NCBI GenBank assembly: GCA_950106755.1
Contig: OX467092.1
Span: forward strand, 26,240,582-26,304,581
Direction: 5' to 3'
DNA from: Climacium dendroides
Taxonomy: Eukaryota; Streptophyta; Bryopsida; Hypnales; Climaciaceae
DNA: 64,000 nt
A program made the position numbers and the translations under genes. Positions 1 through 10,710 of the stretch are shown piece by piece. Within the stretch, counting starts at the first letter, position 1. Each line of letters starts with the position of its first letter. The notes below the pieces were generated by a model that was not told the DNA's origin, searched no databases, and was given only the letters and a program-made list of their open reading frames with translations.

Positions 1-2083
1 TGGGCTCATCTCCAAGAACTTAGGATCAGCACCTCCATCCTCCAAGAAGGTCACATCTCGACTCTTGATGATGGCCTTGCTCTCCACACACATCAGCCTA
101 TAAGCCTTGGTTCCCTCACAATAACCAAGGAAAAGACACTTGATGCCCTTAGCATCCAACTTGGTCCTCTTGGCACTTGGAACCAAGGCTAGGCAATGCA
201 CCCAAAGATGCGCATGTGAGACACATGAGGCCTAATCCCACTCCAAGCTTCTTGGGGTGTCATGCTTGTCAAGGCTTGGGTGGGGCACCGGTTCCTTGTA
301 TAAACCGCTGTGGACACTGCCTCACCCCAAAGCTCAAACTTCAACCCTTGGGCATGAATCATGGACCTTGCCATCTCCACAATGGTGCGGTTGGCACGCT
401 CCGCTACGCCGTTTTGTTGAGGAGTGTAAGGTGCTGATGTATGGTGCTCAATGCCATGGGCCTTCAAGTACTCCTCAAAGGCCTTGGACACATACTCCCC
501 TCCATTATCCGACCGCAGCACCTTCACCTTGCAATCAGATTGGGCCTCCACAAGGGCCTTCCAAGTCTCAAAACGCCCAAACACCTCACTCTTGCACTTC
601 AACATGTACACCCACACCTTGCGGGAGAAATCATCAATAAATGTCAAAAAATACCTTGCTCCTCCTATGCTGGTGGTCTTCATTGGTCCGCACACATCGG
701 AATGCACAAGCTCCAATGGCTTGCTGGCCCTTGTTGCCCCATCCTTAGGGAAGGGTTGCCTTGCTTGTTTGTCCTCAATGCACCCCTTGTACACCATACA
801 ACTCCAATCATGCTTGCAAGAAGAGAGGTTTAGCCCCTTCACAATGTGTTGGAGGCTCTTCATGCTCTTCACATTCAAGTGCCCAAGCCTCCTATGCCAA
901 AGCTCCACAAGGTCTCCATGAGCTGATCCTTGGGCAACACATGCCAAAGAAGAGCCATTCACCTTGGTTAAGTGGAGGCGGTACAAATTGCCCTCACGAG
1001 GGGCTGATGCAATCAAAACTCCACTTGGTGCCCTAACAACACACCCCACCATGTTGAAATGCACTTTCAAACCTCCCAAACACAATTTGCTCCCCGAAAG
1101 CAAGTTGGCATGCAACTTGGCACATGGAGTGCCTCATGGATCTGAATCCTCTTGGTCTCCCCCTTCACTTGCACCTCCACAAGGATCAGCCCCATGCCAA
1201 GGGCCTCCACCACACCATTATCTCCCAAATAAATCTTCTTCCCCGAAATGGGTTGATAGGTGTGGAAGGCATCACGATGGCTGGTCATATGTTGAGTGGC
1301 CCCCGAATCCACTATCCAGGTAAACATATTGGCCTTCTCCCCTCCTCCATGAGTGGCAAAGGCGAAGTCCTCCTCCTCCTCCTCTTTGGAGGCTTGGTGT
1401 GCACTCTCCTTGTCTTTGCCTTGGCTGATCTTGCAATGCCTAACAATGTGGCCTGATTTGCCACACTTGAAGCATGTCCTTGTCTCCTTGAAGTCTTTGG
1501 TGTTGCCTTCTTTGCCATGTCTTGAAACAAGGGCTGATCCCTCTTCTTGGGACTCATTCTCCTTGCGCTTGGTCACCTCATGCATCAAGCGGGCCGTCAC
1601 AAACTCCATGGTCAGCTCCTTCATAGGCCTTGTCTCCAATGCGGTGATGAGGAACTCATAAGACGGTGGCAAGCTCTCCAACAAGGTCATCACCACATCT
1701 CCATCTGTCACGGGCGCCTCCAAGCAAGCCAACTCATCCGCAAGAGCCTTGATCTTGTTCACATGATCCAACAAGTCATCCTCCTCTTGCATGTTGCTAG
1801 TGAAGAACTTGCGCCGGAGAAAAAGGATGTTGGAGAGGCTCTTGGTCTCATGGATGTTGCAAAGGGTGGTCCAGGCTTGGGCTGGTCCCTTGCAATGGCG
1901 AATGTGAGCAATTTGCCGGTCCACAAGGTTGATGGCAATGAGAGCAAAGGCCTTCTTCTCCTTCCTCTCAAACGCCTTCTTGGTCTTTGGATCAGCATCT
2001 TCACTTGGAGGCTCCTCACTCCCGTCCACCACCTCCCACAAGTCCTTCTCCGCAAGAATCATCTCCATCTTGAACTTCCACAT
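1..2083 (-). repeat. left arm of 2.08-kb inverted repeat
   Basis: Positions 2083 down to 1 on the minus strand match 3784 up to 5868 on the plus strand almost base for base, with two single-base deletions and scattered substitutions. The arm covers gag, protease and integrase of a copia element. The spacer is about 1.7 kb and contains the A0 leader and LTR. A transcript crossing the spacer could fold into a long hairpin. Confidence 0.9.
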
Positions 2084-2146
2084 GCCAAAGTTCTCCCCAT
2101 TGAACTTGTCAATGATGCACACGCCTTCTCCTCCACTTGATGCCAT
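1..2146 (-). pseudogene. copia gag-protease-integrase, frameshifted (A0)
   Basis: This is a Ty1/copia polyprotein starting at the ATG at 2146. In order it has a UBN2/Retrotran_gag-type capsid region, a CCHC zinc knuckle (CFKCGKSGHIVRHC), the aspartic protease motif DSGA, the GAG-pre-integrase HHCC region and the rve integrase core (HSDVC, RSDNGG, NGVAE). Compared with the near-identical A1 copy it has two single-base deletions. One, near 1114, shifts the frame just after the protease domain. The other, near 190, creates a stop after the integrase core. It is therefore a dead copy. Reverse transcriptase and RNase H would lie beyond the left edge. Confidence 0.9.
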
Positions 2147-2589
2147 GATGAAGCACCTCCCACTTGTTGGTAGCCCCCCCAAGTGTCTCCAAGAGTTGAC
2201 AAACTCAATTCAGCCTCCAAACAATCCCTTGGAAGCCAATTGGGCTGAAATGGCACCAATCAGCCCTCCCAAGCACCTCCAAAGATCCTTCACACTCTAT
2301 GGACGACCAAAACACTCCTCCAAGTGCATCACCTCCTCTCCACACCAATTCAAACCCTAATGAAGCTCAAAGCCACCACATGGACTTCATGGGCTGGTTC
2401 TACTTGAAACCAATAAGATAACTCACAATTCCCCACACAAATAGGGTACTCCACTCTCCAAGGTGCTCAAGACTTCCAATCAGCCCTAGATGGAAGCTAC
2501 TACTCACAATTAGTACCTAAGGACAACAATAACCTCCAACATCCCTAGTTGGATCACCAAGCCACCTAAGAACTCCAATTGGCTCTCAA

Positions 2590-2935
2590 TGGCTCACAAG
2601 CACACAAATCAGCCCTCTTGGGCTCACAAAGTCCACCAAATGGCTCATTCACTCACAAGGGCCCAAATCAGCCCTCTTGGATTCACAAAGTCCACCAAAT
2701 GGCCTCACTCACTCACAAGGGCACAAATCAGCCCTCTTAGGTTCACAAAATCCAATAAATGGCCTCACTCACTCACAAGGGCACAAATCAGCCCTCTTCG
2801 ATTCACAATGTCCACCAATTTGCCTCACTCACTCTCAAGGGCACAAATCAGCCCTCTTGGGTTCACAATGACCACCAATTTGCCTCTCTCTCTTACAAGG
2901 GTACCAATCAGCCCTCAACGGATGGCAAACACCTC
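2590..2935. repeat. 60-bp tandem repeats in the A0 leader
   Basis: About six copies of a unit containing CACTCACAAGGG and AAATCAGCCCTCTT recur with a period of exactly 60 bp in the untranslated leader between primer site and gag. The whole leader (2147-3480, about 1.33 kb) has no credible gene. It is rich in AATCAGCC and CACAA words. The B elements have unrelated leader sequence with the same 60-bp period. Confidence 0.85.
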
Positions 2936-3480
2936 AAGCAACCCAATGATGCTTCCAAGACTCACAATGGACTCTCACTAGATTGCAATAAGCACAATCA
3001 CACTCAACTATGCACCAAAATGCAAAATCAGCCACAAAGGACTCCCACTAAAGTGCAATTGGCACAATCTCACTCCACAATGCACCCAAGTGCACAATCA
3101 GCCTTAAAAGACTCTCACTAAAGTGCAATTGGCACAATCTCACTCCACAATGCACCCAAGTGCACAATTAGCCTCAAATGGCTCTCAATGCACACTTCTA
3201 AGTGCAAACTCAAACTAGGAGCATGCAACCAGCCTTTACTAGGTCTGATTACTACCATAAGCAATGTCTCCACCAAAATGCACTCAAATCCACACAAACC
3301 AGCCAATGAGAAAAGAAACAAAACTCCTTTTTTTTTTAAAAATGCACTCGAAGTTTTTGACAATTTACTCACACCATATGGTATGTAGGTGAAAAATACA
3401 CACAAGGCTGATTGCTCCTCCAAGCTCCAAGATCTCCTCCAAATGATTTGAACTTCTCCTTCAAACGCAACTCCAAGTGC

Positions 3481-3494
3481 GTGGGCCCATAACC
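3481..3494 (-). promoter_or_regulatory. primer binding site, half-tRNA-iMet type (A0)
   Basis: On the minus strand the sequence directly after the LTR end CTCAATA is GGTTATGGGCCCAC. This is complementary to the anticodon arm of plant initiator tRNA-Met (GUGGGCCCAUAACC, recalled), not to its 3' acceptor end. Internal priming of this kind is known from Drosophila copia and yeast Ty5. Confidence 0.8.
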
Positions 3495-3770
3495 TATTGA
3501 GATTACAAAGTAATGAATGAAGAAAGGCTTTACTTAGATGGTAGGAGGATACCAAGCCACATGAGTGGGCTGAACTTAAGCTAGAAGCCTTTCACTAGTT
3601 ATCCACAAACCATGTGGGATAACTACCTTTCATGGGCTGCCTTTGACTATTAGCAATACCCAATGGACTCTAAGACTAACCTAGTGTCTAATGCTACACC
3701 TAGGGCTGAATGTACATGGTCAACACTAATATGTACATGTTAGTCAACAATATGTACTTGATCTTCAACA
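3495..3770 (-). repeat. 5' LTR of A0 (276 bp)
   Basis: On the minus strand the LTR runs from TGTTGAAG to CTCAATA. It has the same length and nearly the same sequence as the split LTR of A1 (6593-6620 plus 17244-17491). Confidence 0.88.
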
Positions 3771-3783
3771 CTCCCACTTTCGC

Positions 3784-5868
3784 ATGTGGAAGTTCAAGAT
3801 GGAGATGATTCTTGCGGAGAAGGACTTGTGGGAGGTGGTGGATGGGAGTGAGGAGCCTCCAAGTGAAGATGCTGATCCAAAGACCAAGAAGGCATTTGAG
3901 AGGAAGGAGAAGAAGGCCTTTGCTCTCATTGCCATCAACCTTGTGGACCGGCAAATTGCTCACATTCGCCATTGCAAGGGACCAGCCCAAGCCTGGACCA
4001 CCCTTTGCAACATCCATGAGACCAAGAGCCTCTCCAACATCCTTTTTCTCCGGCGCAAGTTCTTCACTAGCAACATGCAAGAGGAGGATGACTTGTTGGA
4101 TCATGTCAACAAGATCAAGGCCCTTGCGGATGAGTTGGCTTGTTTGGAGGCGCCCGTGACAGATGGAGATGTGGTGATGACCTTGTTGGAGAGCTTGCCA
4201 CCGTCTTATGAGTTCCTCATCACCGCATTGGAGACAAGGCCTATGAAGGAGCTGACCATGGAGTTTGTCACGGCCCGCTTGATGCATGAGGTGACCAAGC
4301 GCAAGGAGAATGAGTCCCAAGAAGAGGGATCAGCCCTTGTTTCAAGACATGGCAAAGAAGGCAACACCAAAGACTTCAAGGAGACAAGGACATGCTTCAA
4401 GTGTGGCAAATCAGGCCACATTGCTAAGCATTGCAAGGGCAGCCAAGCCAAAGGCAAGGAGAGTGCACACCAAGCCTCCAAAGAGGAGGAGGAGGAGGAC
4501 TTCGCCTTTGCCACTCATGGAGGAGGGGAGAAGGCCAATATGTTTACTTGGATAGTGGATTCGGGGGCCACTCAACATATGACCAGCCATCGTGATGCCT
4601 TCCACACCTATCAACCCATTTCGGGGAAGAAGATTTATTTGGGAGACAATGGTGTGGTGGAGGCCCTTGGCATGGGGCTGATCCTTGTGGAGGTGCAAGT
4701 GAAGGGAGAGACCAAAAGGATTCAGATCCATGAGGCACTCCATGTGCCCAAGTTGCATGCCAACTTGCTTTCGGTGAGCAAATTGTGTTTGGGAGGTTTG
4801 AAAGTGCATTTCAACATAGTGGGGTGTGTTGTTAGGGCACCAAGTGGAGTTTTGATTGCATCAGCCCCTCGTGAGGGCAATTTGTACCGCCTCCACTTAA
4901 CCAAGGTGAATGGCTCTTCTTTGGCATGTGTTGCCCAAGGATCAGCTCATGGAGACCTTGTGGAGCTTTGGCATAGGAGGCTTGGGCACTTGAATGTGAA
5001 GAGCATGAAGAGCCTCCAACACATTGTGAAGGGGCTGAACCTCTCTTCTTGCAAGCATGATTGGAGTTCTAGGGTGTGCAAGGGGTGCATTGAGGGCAAA
5101 CAAGCAAGGCAGCCCTTTCCTAAGGATGGGGCAACAAGGGCCAGCAAGCCATTGGAGCTTGTGCATTCCGATGTGTGCGGACCAATGAAGACCACCACCA
5201 TAGGAGGAGCAAGGTATTTTTTGACATTTATTGATGATTTCTCCTGCAAGGTGTGGGTGTATATGCTGAAGTGCAAGAGTGAGGTGTTTGGGCGTTTTGA
5301 GACTTGGAAGGCCATTGTGGAGGCCCAATCTGATTGCAAGGTGAAGGTGCTGCGGTCGGATAATGGAGGGGAGTATGTGTCCAAGGCCTTTGAGGAGTAC
5401 TTGAAGGCCCATGGCATTGAGCACCACACATCAGCACCTTACACTCCTCAACAAAACGGCGTAGCGGAGCGTGCAAATCGCACCATTGTGGAGATGGCAA
5501 GGTCCATGATTCATGCCCAAGGGCTGAAGTTTGAGCTTTGGGGTGAGGCGGTGTCTACAGCGGTTTATACAAGGAACCGGTGCCCCACCCGAGCCTTGAC
5601 AAGCATGACACCCCAAGAAGCTTGGAGTGGGATTAGGCCCCATGTATCTCACATGCGCACCTTTGGGTGCATTGCCTATGCATTGGTTCCAAGTGCCAAG
5701 AGGACCAAGTTGGATGCCAAGGCCATCAAGTGTCTTTTCCTTGGTTATTGTGAGGGAACCAAGGCTTATAGGCTAATGTGTGTGGAGAACAAGGCCATCA
5801 TCAAGAGTCGAGATGTGACGTTCATGGAGGATGAAGGTGCTGATCCCAAGTTCTTGGAGATGAGCCCA
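3784..5868 (+). repeat. right arm of 2.08-kb inverted repeat
   Basis: This is the partner of the arm at 1-2083. The switch point lies at the ATGTGGAAG of gag. Both sides of the junction read CTTT-S-GCATGTGG, so the inversion may have used this short similarity. Confidence 0.9.
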
Positions 5869-6243
5869 AGTGGGAGAAGTGGAGGACCAGCCCAAAAGGT
5901 GGGCACAACTCCAAGAGTGCACATAGAAGATGAAGGAGATGAAGATGAAGAGCAAGGAGGGGAAGATGAAGACTTGGTGGAGCCCAAGAAGAAGGTCGCC
6001 ACACCCCAAGTGAAGAGATCAGCAATTCCTTCTCCAAGCACTTCACCAAGGGAGCAAGAGCATGATCAGCCCTTGGGAGAACAAGACCAGCCCTTGGAAG
6101 AGCAAGATCAGCCCATGGAGGAGCCACGCTATCCAACTAGGACCCGCAAGCCCCTTGGAGATTGGTGGCTGAATCACATTCTCCCCCCACAACATGAAGA
6201 ACAAGCCAATGTGGTTTTCGTTGGAGATCCATCTTCACTTTGA
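3784..6243 (+). CDS. copia gag-protease-integrase, 5'-truncated (A1)
   Basis: This open frame of 819 codons has no stop until 6243. The residues missing from its start (about 24) are those before FGMWKFKMEMI in A0. Domains are capsid region about 1-175, CCHC knuckle C204-C217, protease DSGA 259-262, HHCC zinc site H397, H402, C432 and C435, and integrase catalytic triad D463, D526 and E562 with the expected 35-residue D-E gap. The acidic tail after 650 includes repeats of DQPLEEQ type and ends with the YPTR-RKPLG-W block that precedes reverse transcriptase. The TGA at 6241 lies where family B reads on into pol. The first Met is an internal gag residue, so any product would be a truncated Gag. 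Confidence 0.88.
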   Translation: MWKFKMEMILAEKDLWEVVDGSEEPPSEDADPKTKKAFERKEKKAFALIAINLVDRQIAHIRHCKGPAQAWTTLCNIHETKSLSNILFLRRKFFTSNMQEEDDLLDHVNKIKALADELACLEAPVTDGDVVMTLLESLPPSYEFLITALETRPMKELTMEFVTARLMHEVTKRKENESQEEGSALVSRHGKEGNTKDFKETRTCFKCGKSGHIAKHCKGSQAKGKESAHQASKEEEEEDFAFATHGGGEKANMFTWIVDSGATQHMTSHRDAFHTYQPISGKKIYLGDNGVVEALGMGLILVEVQVKGETKRIQIHEALHVPKLHANLLSVSKLCLGGLKVHFNIVGCVVRAPSGVLIASAPREGNLYRLHLTKVNGSSLACVAQGSAHGDLVELWHRRLGHLNVKSMKSLQHIVKGLNLSSCKHDWSSRVCKGCIEGKQARQPFPKDGATRASKPLELVHSDVCGPMKTTTIGGARYFLTFIDDFSCKVWVYMLKCKSEVFGRFETWKAIVEAQSDCKVKVLRSDNGGEYVSKAFEEYLKAHGIEHHTSAPYTPQQNGVAERANRTIVEMARSMIHAQGLKFELWGEAVSTAVYTRNRCPTRALTSMTPQEAWSGIRPHVSHMRTFGCIAYALVPSAKRTKLDAKAIKCLFLGYCEGTKAYRLMCVENKAIIKSRDVTFMEDEGADPKFLEMSPSGRSGGPAQKVGTTPRVHIEDEGDEDEEQGGEDEDLVEPKKKVATPQVKRSAIPSPSTSPREQEHDQPLGEQDQPLEEQDQPMEEPRYPTRTRKPLGDWWLNHILPPQHEEQANVVFVGDPSSL

Positions 6244-6592
6244 AAGGTGATGTGTTGGGGAGATTCAAGCAAGTGGGAGTTGGCCATGCAAGAGGAGGTA
6301 CAAGGTAGCGATGGGTTGGTTGATGTATGCCATGGTGGCAAGAAGGGCTGATTTGACATTTGTGGATAGGAGATCCACCAGCGGCTACATGTTTATGCTT
6401 GGAATGGATACCATTTCATGGAGTTCAAAGTGGCAGCCCATCATAGTAGAGGAAGTGGTGATTGAGCTCAAGTATGTGCGTACCCAAGCTATGGTGGCTG
6501 ATGTGTTCACCAAGGCCCTTGGGAAGCCACAACACCAAAAACTTGATTGAGAAGATGGGCCATGGAGCCTTTGACCACTCTCAAAGTGGGAG
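6244..6592 (+). pseudogene. remnants of copia reverse transcriptase and RNase H (A1)
   Basis: After the stop at 6241 the translation keeps SSKWELAMQEE, the start of the RT domain. It then jumps to GWLMYAMVAR, then to VDRRSTSGYMFML, then to VIELKYV-TQAMVADVFTKALGKP. Against the family B protein this needs at least three internal deletions, including the whole RT palm with its YVDD motif. The pieces are in different frames. Confidence 0.85.
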
Positions 6593-6620
6593 TGTTGAAG
6601 ATCAAGTACATATTGTTGAC
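6593..6620 (+). repeat. A1 3' LTR, left fragment
   Basis: The first 28 bp of the LTR (TGTTGAAGATCAAG start) are separated from the rest (17244-17491) by the B1 insertion. The last five bases, TTGAC, are the B1 target duplication. Confidence 0.87.
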
Positions 6621-6892
6621 TATTGAGAGAAAGAAAACCAAGCCAATATATTCCAATGAAGGGGAATACAAACATGTGTGAGAAAGGGGTGTCAAGCCCA
6701 TGCTAGGGGCTGCCCTCTTATACCACTCTTCTACTAAGTGCCATGACTAACCATATGGGACAAAGGTCCTCTAGGAGGGCTGCCCCTCTCTAATAGCCCA
6801 TTGCTTTGGCTACAAACAACACACAACTAAGGTCAGCCCATACTAAGAGCTCCCACAAACATTCTATGCCAATCTACTCACTTTCTTCAACA
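6621..6892 (-). repeat. B1 3' LTR (272 bp)
   Basis: On the minus strand it runs from TGTTGAAGAAAG to TCTCTCAATA. It is 31 bp shorter than the B2 LTR because it has one copy of the CTAGGAGGGCTGCCCCTCTC block where B2 has two. Confidence 0.92.
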
Positions 6893-9800
6893 CTCCCACT
6901 TTGTTTGTTGCCAAACAATGTCAAACCCATCTCCTTGCGAAGAACTTCATGTCGGGGCTTGCCAAGTGCCTTTGTAAGCACATCGGCCACCATGCGCTCC
7001 GTGGAAATGTACTTCATCTCAATCACATCTTCTTCAACCTTCTCACGAATGAAATGGTGTTGTATGTCAATGTGTTTGCTCCGAGAGTGATGGATGGGAT
7101 TCTTCACCAAGGCAATGGCGCCTTGATTGTCACACATGATGCATGTGCTCTTCCCTTGCTCCAATCCCACATCACTCATGAGTTGCCTTAGCCATATGGC
7201 CTCTCTTGTGCATTGGCTAATGGCCATGTACTCCGCCTCGGTGGTAGACAATGCAATGGTGGGTTGTTTCTTGGAATTCCATGAAATGGCACCACCTCCA
7301 AGTATAAACACATAGCCTGTGGTCGACCTCCTATCCGTTGCATCTCCGGCCCAATCTGCATCACAAAAACCCACTAATGCTAGGCTCTGGCCGCCAAGTA
7401 CCAACTTAGCATCCAAAGTTCCTTGGAGGTATCGCATGACCCTCTTCACTGTTGTCCAATGCCTTGGGCCGCTTTTGGCCATGTGTTGACTCACCACACT
7501 CATGGCAAATGCAAGGTCAGGTCTTGTGGCCACCATAGCATACATCAAGCTCCCCACCGCAGCTTTGTAAGGCACATCTTGCATTTCAGCCTTTACACCT
7601 TCATACTCTTCATCCGTGAGCTTGGGCATCTTCTCCTTTACATCAAGAGGTGTACCAACGGATTTGCATCCCTCCATATTGAATCGCTTCAACACGCCCT
7701 CAATGTACTTGCCTTGGCTCATGGTGATGGTGCGGGCCGCCCGGTTCCTTATGAACTCCACTCCAAGACAATAGTGTAACTCACCAAGGTCGCTCATGTC
7801 ATATTGACTCTTCAACATGGCCTTCACTTCCACCATCTTGCTCATTGTGTTGGTCATGATGATCAAGTCATCTACATACACAATTACAATCACCAAATAC
7901 GTACTTGTTTGCTTGATGTAGAGAGAGTGGTCTGCATGACTCCTTTTGTAGCCCTCCCTTGCAAACAATGCATCCACATCCATGTACCATGCTCTTCCGG
8001 ATTGCCTCAACCCATAGATGGCCTTCTTGAGCTTGCACTTGAGGTACTCACGGCCTTCTTGGACAAAGCCCTTAGGCTGGTCCATGTAGATCACTTCTTC
8101 AAGCCCAGGATTGAGAAACGCTGTGATGACATCCATTTGGTGCATTTCCAAATCCATGGTAGCCCCAATACTCGCCATGCATCGAATGGTGCAAAACTTG
8201 GCCACGGGAGCAAAAGTCTCATTAAAGTCCACCCCTTCAACTTGTGAATACCCCTTGGCTACCAATCTTGCCTTATAACGCACAATGTTGCCGGATGCAT
8301 CTCTCTTGGTGCAAAACACCCACTTGCATCCCACACTTGTACGATCACGAGGAAGAGGAGAAAGTTCCCATGTACCTTTGGCCATAAGTGAAGTATACTC
8401 CTCTTTCATAGCTTGCTCCCACTTGCTTGCATCCGAGCTTTTCATGGCTTCACCCATGTTGCGTGGATCTCCTACACACGCCACATTGACATGCTCCACT
8501 TGCTCTTGAGGGAAGATGTGGTTCTTCCACCATTCTCCAAGCGGCCTCCTCTCCCTCGTAGGATATCTTGGCTCCTTGGAGGCATCTTCCTCCTCGTCTT
8601 CAATTGGTGGAGAGCTCGGAGATAGACAACTCTTCTCCTTAGGTGTCGGTGGTGTCTCATCATGGTCCTCATCATCCTTGGGCATGCTTGGAGATTTGTC
8701 CACCTCAATCTTTGGTTCCTCTTTGCTCCCACTTGGACATATCTCCAAAGCATTGGTGTCCCCTTGCTTGTCTTCTACAAATGAGACATCGCGACTCTTG
8801 ATGATCTTCTTGGTCTCCAAACACATGAGTCTATACGCCTTGGAGCCCTCACAATATCCCATAAGTAAACACTTGATGCCCTTGACATCAAGCTTGGAGC
8901 GTTTGGGACTCAAATCCAAGGCATATGCAACGCATCCAAAGATGCGCATGTGCCCAATGTTGGGCCTCTTTCCACTCCATGCTTCTTGTGGTGTCATCGA
9001 AGCTATTGCATTTGTAGGGCACCTATTGCGTGTGTATGCCGCATTTGATACCGCCTCCGCCCAAAGATCATACGTGAGGCCTTGGGCATGGACCATGGAC
9101 CGAGCCATCTCCATTAGTGTGCGATTAGCACGCTCCGCCACACCATTTTGTTGCGGAGTGTAAGGGGCTGAAGTTTGGTGTTGAATACCATGCTCTCTCA
9201 TAAAAGCCTCAAAGGCCTTGGACATGTATTCCCCACCATTATCCGACCTCAACACCTTCACCTTATGCCCCGACTCATTTTCCACAAGTGCCTTCCATGC
9301 TTTGAACTTCTCAAACACCTCACTCTTGCACTTGAGCATGAACACCCATATCTTCCTTGAAAAATCATCAATGAAGGTCAAAAAATACCTTGCACCACCC
9401 ATAGAGGTGGTCTTCATGGGGCCACACACATCGGAGTGCACAATCTCCAACACCTTGGTTGCTCTTGTCCCTCCATCGCTTGGAAATGGTTGCCTTGCTT
9501 GCTTGCCTTCAATGCAAGCTTCACACTTCAAATCGCAAGAGCCCTTCTCCACTTGCATGCCTCCCACCATGCTTTGAAGGCTCTTCACACTCTTCTCATT
9601 GAGGTGGCCCAATCTCTTGTGCCATAGCTCCAATGAGTGTTGGTGGAGTGCACCTTGCGCCAAACATGCCTTGCTTGTGCCATTCACGCTCTTGAACCTC
9701 AAATGATACAAATTGCCCTCTTTTGATGCTGTCACAATCATCTCTCCATTGGGTGCACCCAAAACGCACCCCTTGTTGTTGAATTGCACCTTCAAATCTT

Positions 9801-10407
9801 GTGACACCAACTTGCTCACCGAGAGCAAGTTGGCATGCAACTTGGGCACATGCAACGCATCTTGAATGCGAATGGTCCTCACTTGACCCTTCACCTCTAC
9901 CTCCACCACGATACACCCCATGCCAATTGCATCCACCAGGTTGTTGTCCCCCAAGTACACCTTGCGATTGCTTATGGGAGCATAAGTGAGAAATGCTTGC
10001 CTATGTGAAGTCATGTGTTGTGTTGCGCCCGAGTCAACAATCCATGTGAACATGTCGGTGTTGTCAAATCCTTCATTGGCCGCAAATGCAAAGTCCTCCT
10101 CCACTTCCTTCACACTTGCCTTGTTTACACTCTCCTTCTTGGGCAACCTACAAAACCGTGCAAGGTGGCCGGGCTTACCACAATTGTAGCATGTGCGTGT
10201 CTCCTTGCGTGGTTGTGAGCTCCCCCCTTGGCCATACCGCGAGTAGAGTGCTGCCCCTCCTTCTTGGGGCTCATTCTCCTTCCTCTTGGACACCTCATGC
10301 ATCAACCTTGCCGTGATGAAGTCAAGAGTGAGCTCCTCCATAGGTCTTGTCTCCAACGCCGTGATAAGATACTCATAAGAAGGTGGCAAGCTATCAAGCA
10401 AAGTCAT
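6874..10407 (-). pseudogene. copia gag-pol of B1, 3' part (interrupted)
   Basis: This is the downstream 1177 codons of the B1 polyprotein, open and without internal stops: end of capsid, zinc knuckle CYNCGKPGHLARFC, protease DSGA, HHCC and DDE integrase, reverse transcriptase with YVDD, and RNase H. The break is exactly at the GTCAT duplication, between the codons for VMT and LLDS. The upstream 152 codons are at 15746-16206. The two parts add up to 1329 codons, the same length as intact B2, so B1 was whole when B2 hit it. An open frame seems to run on upstream to 10488, but those extra 27 codons come from the B2 LTR. Confidence 0.92.
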
Positions 10408-10710
10408 TATTGAGAGAAAGAAAACCAAGCCAATATATTCCAATGAAAGGGAACACAAACATGTGTGAGAAAGGGGTGTCAAGCCCATGCTAGGGGCTGC
10501 CCTCTTATACCACTCTTCTACTAAGTGCCATGACTAACCATATGGGACAAAGGTCCTCTAGGAGGGCTGCCCCTCTCTATAGGCACCACTAGGAGGGCTG
10601 CCCCTCTCTAATAGCCCATTGCTTTGGCTACAAACAACACACAACTAAGGTCAGCCCATACTAAGAGCTCCCACAAACATTCTATGCCAATCTACTCACT
10701 TTCTTCAACA
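10408..10710 (-). repeat. B2 3' LTR (303 bp)
   Basis: Termini are TGTTGAAG and CTCAATA, defined exactly by the GTCAT duplication outside. It contains a 31-bp tandem duplication of the GGAGGGCTGCCCCTCTC block that B1 lacks. Confidence 0.95.

Larger units (their letters stand above)
1..3770 (-). mobile_element. Ty1/copia element A0, 5' part, continues past left edge
   Basis: Read on the minus strand the order is 5' LTR (3770-3495), primer binding site (3494-3481), long leader, gag start (2146), protease and integrase, running off the window at position 1. It is the same family as A1 (3781 onward), with which it forms a head-to-head inverted repeat. The bases just outside the LTR (3771-3780) read AAAGTGGGAG on the minus strand. 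That is the polypurine tract normally found before a 3' LTR, so this LTR was once joined to the 3' end of an element and is not next to ordinary flanking DNA. No target duplication can be seen because the other end is outside the window. Confidence 0.88.
3781..6620 (+). mobile_element. copia element A1, internally deleted
   Basis: This plus-strand element lacks its 5' LTR, leader and first gag codons. It begins at the inversion junction, carries gag to integrase, has lost most of reverse transcriptase and parts of RNase H, and ends with the polypurine tract (AAAGTGGGAG, 6583-6592) and its 3' LTR. The LTR starts at 6593, is broken at 6620 by B1, and resumes at 17244-17491. It is non-autonomous. 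Confidence 0.87.

Noticed and set aside
2589..2981. 130-codon plus-strand ORF with a regular repeat
   Set aside because: It is only a reading of the 60-bp leader repeats, whose period is a multiple of three.
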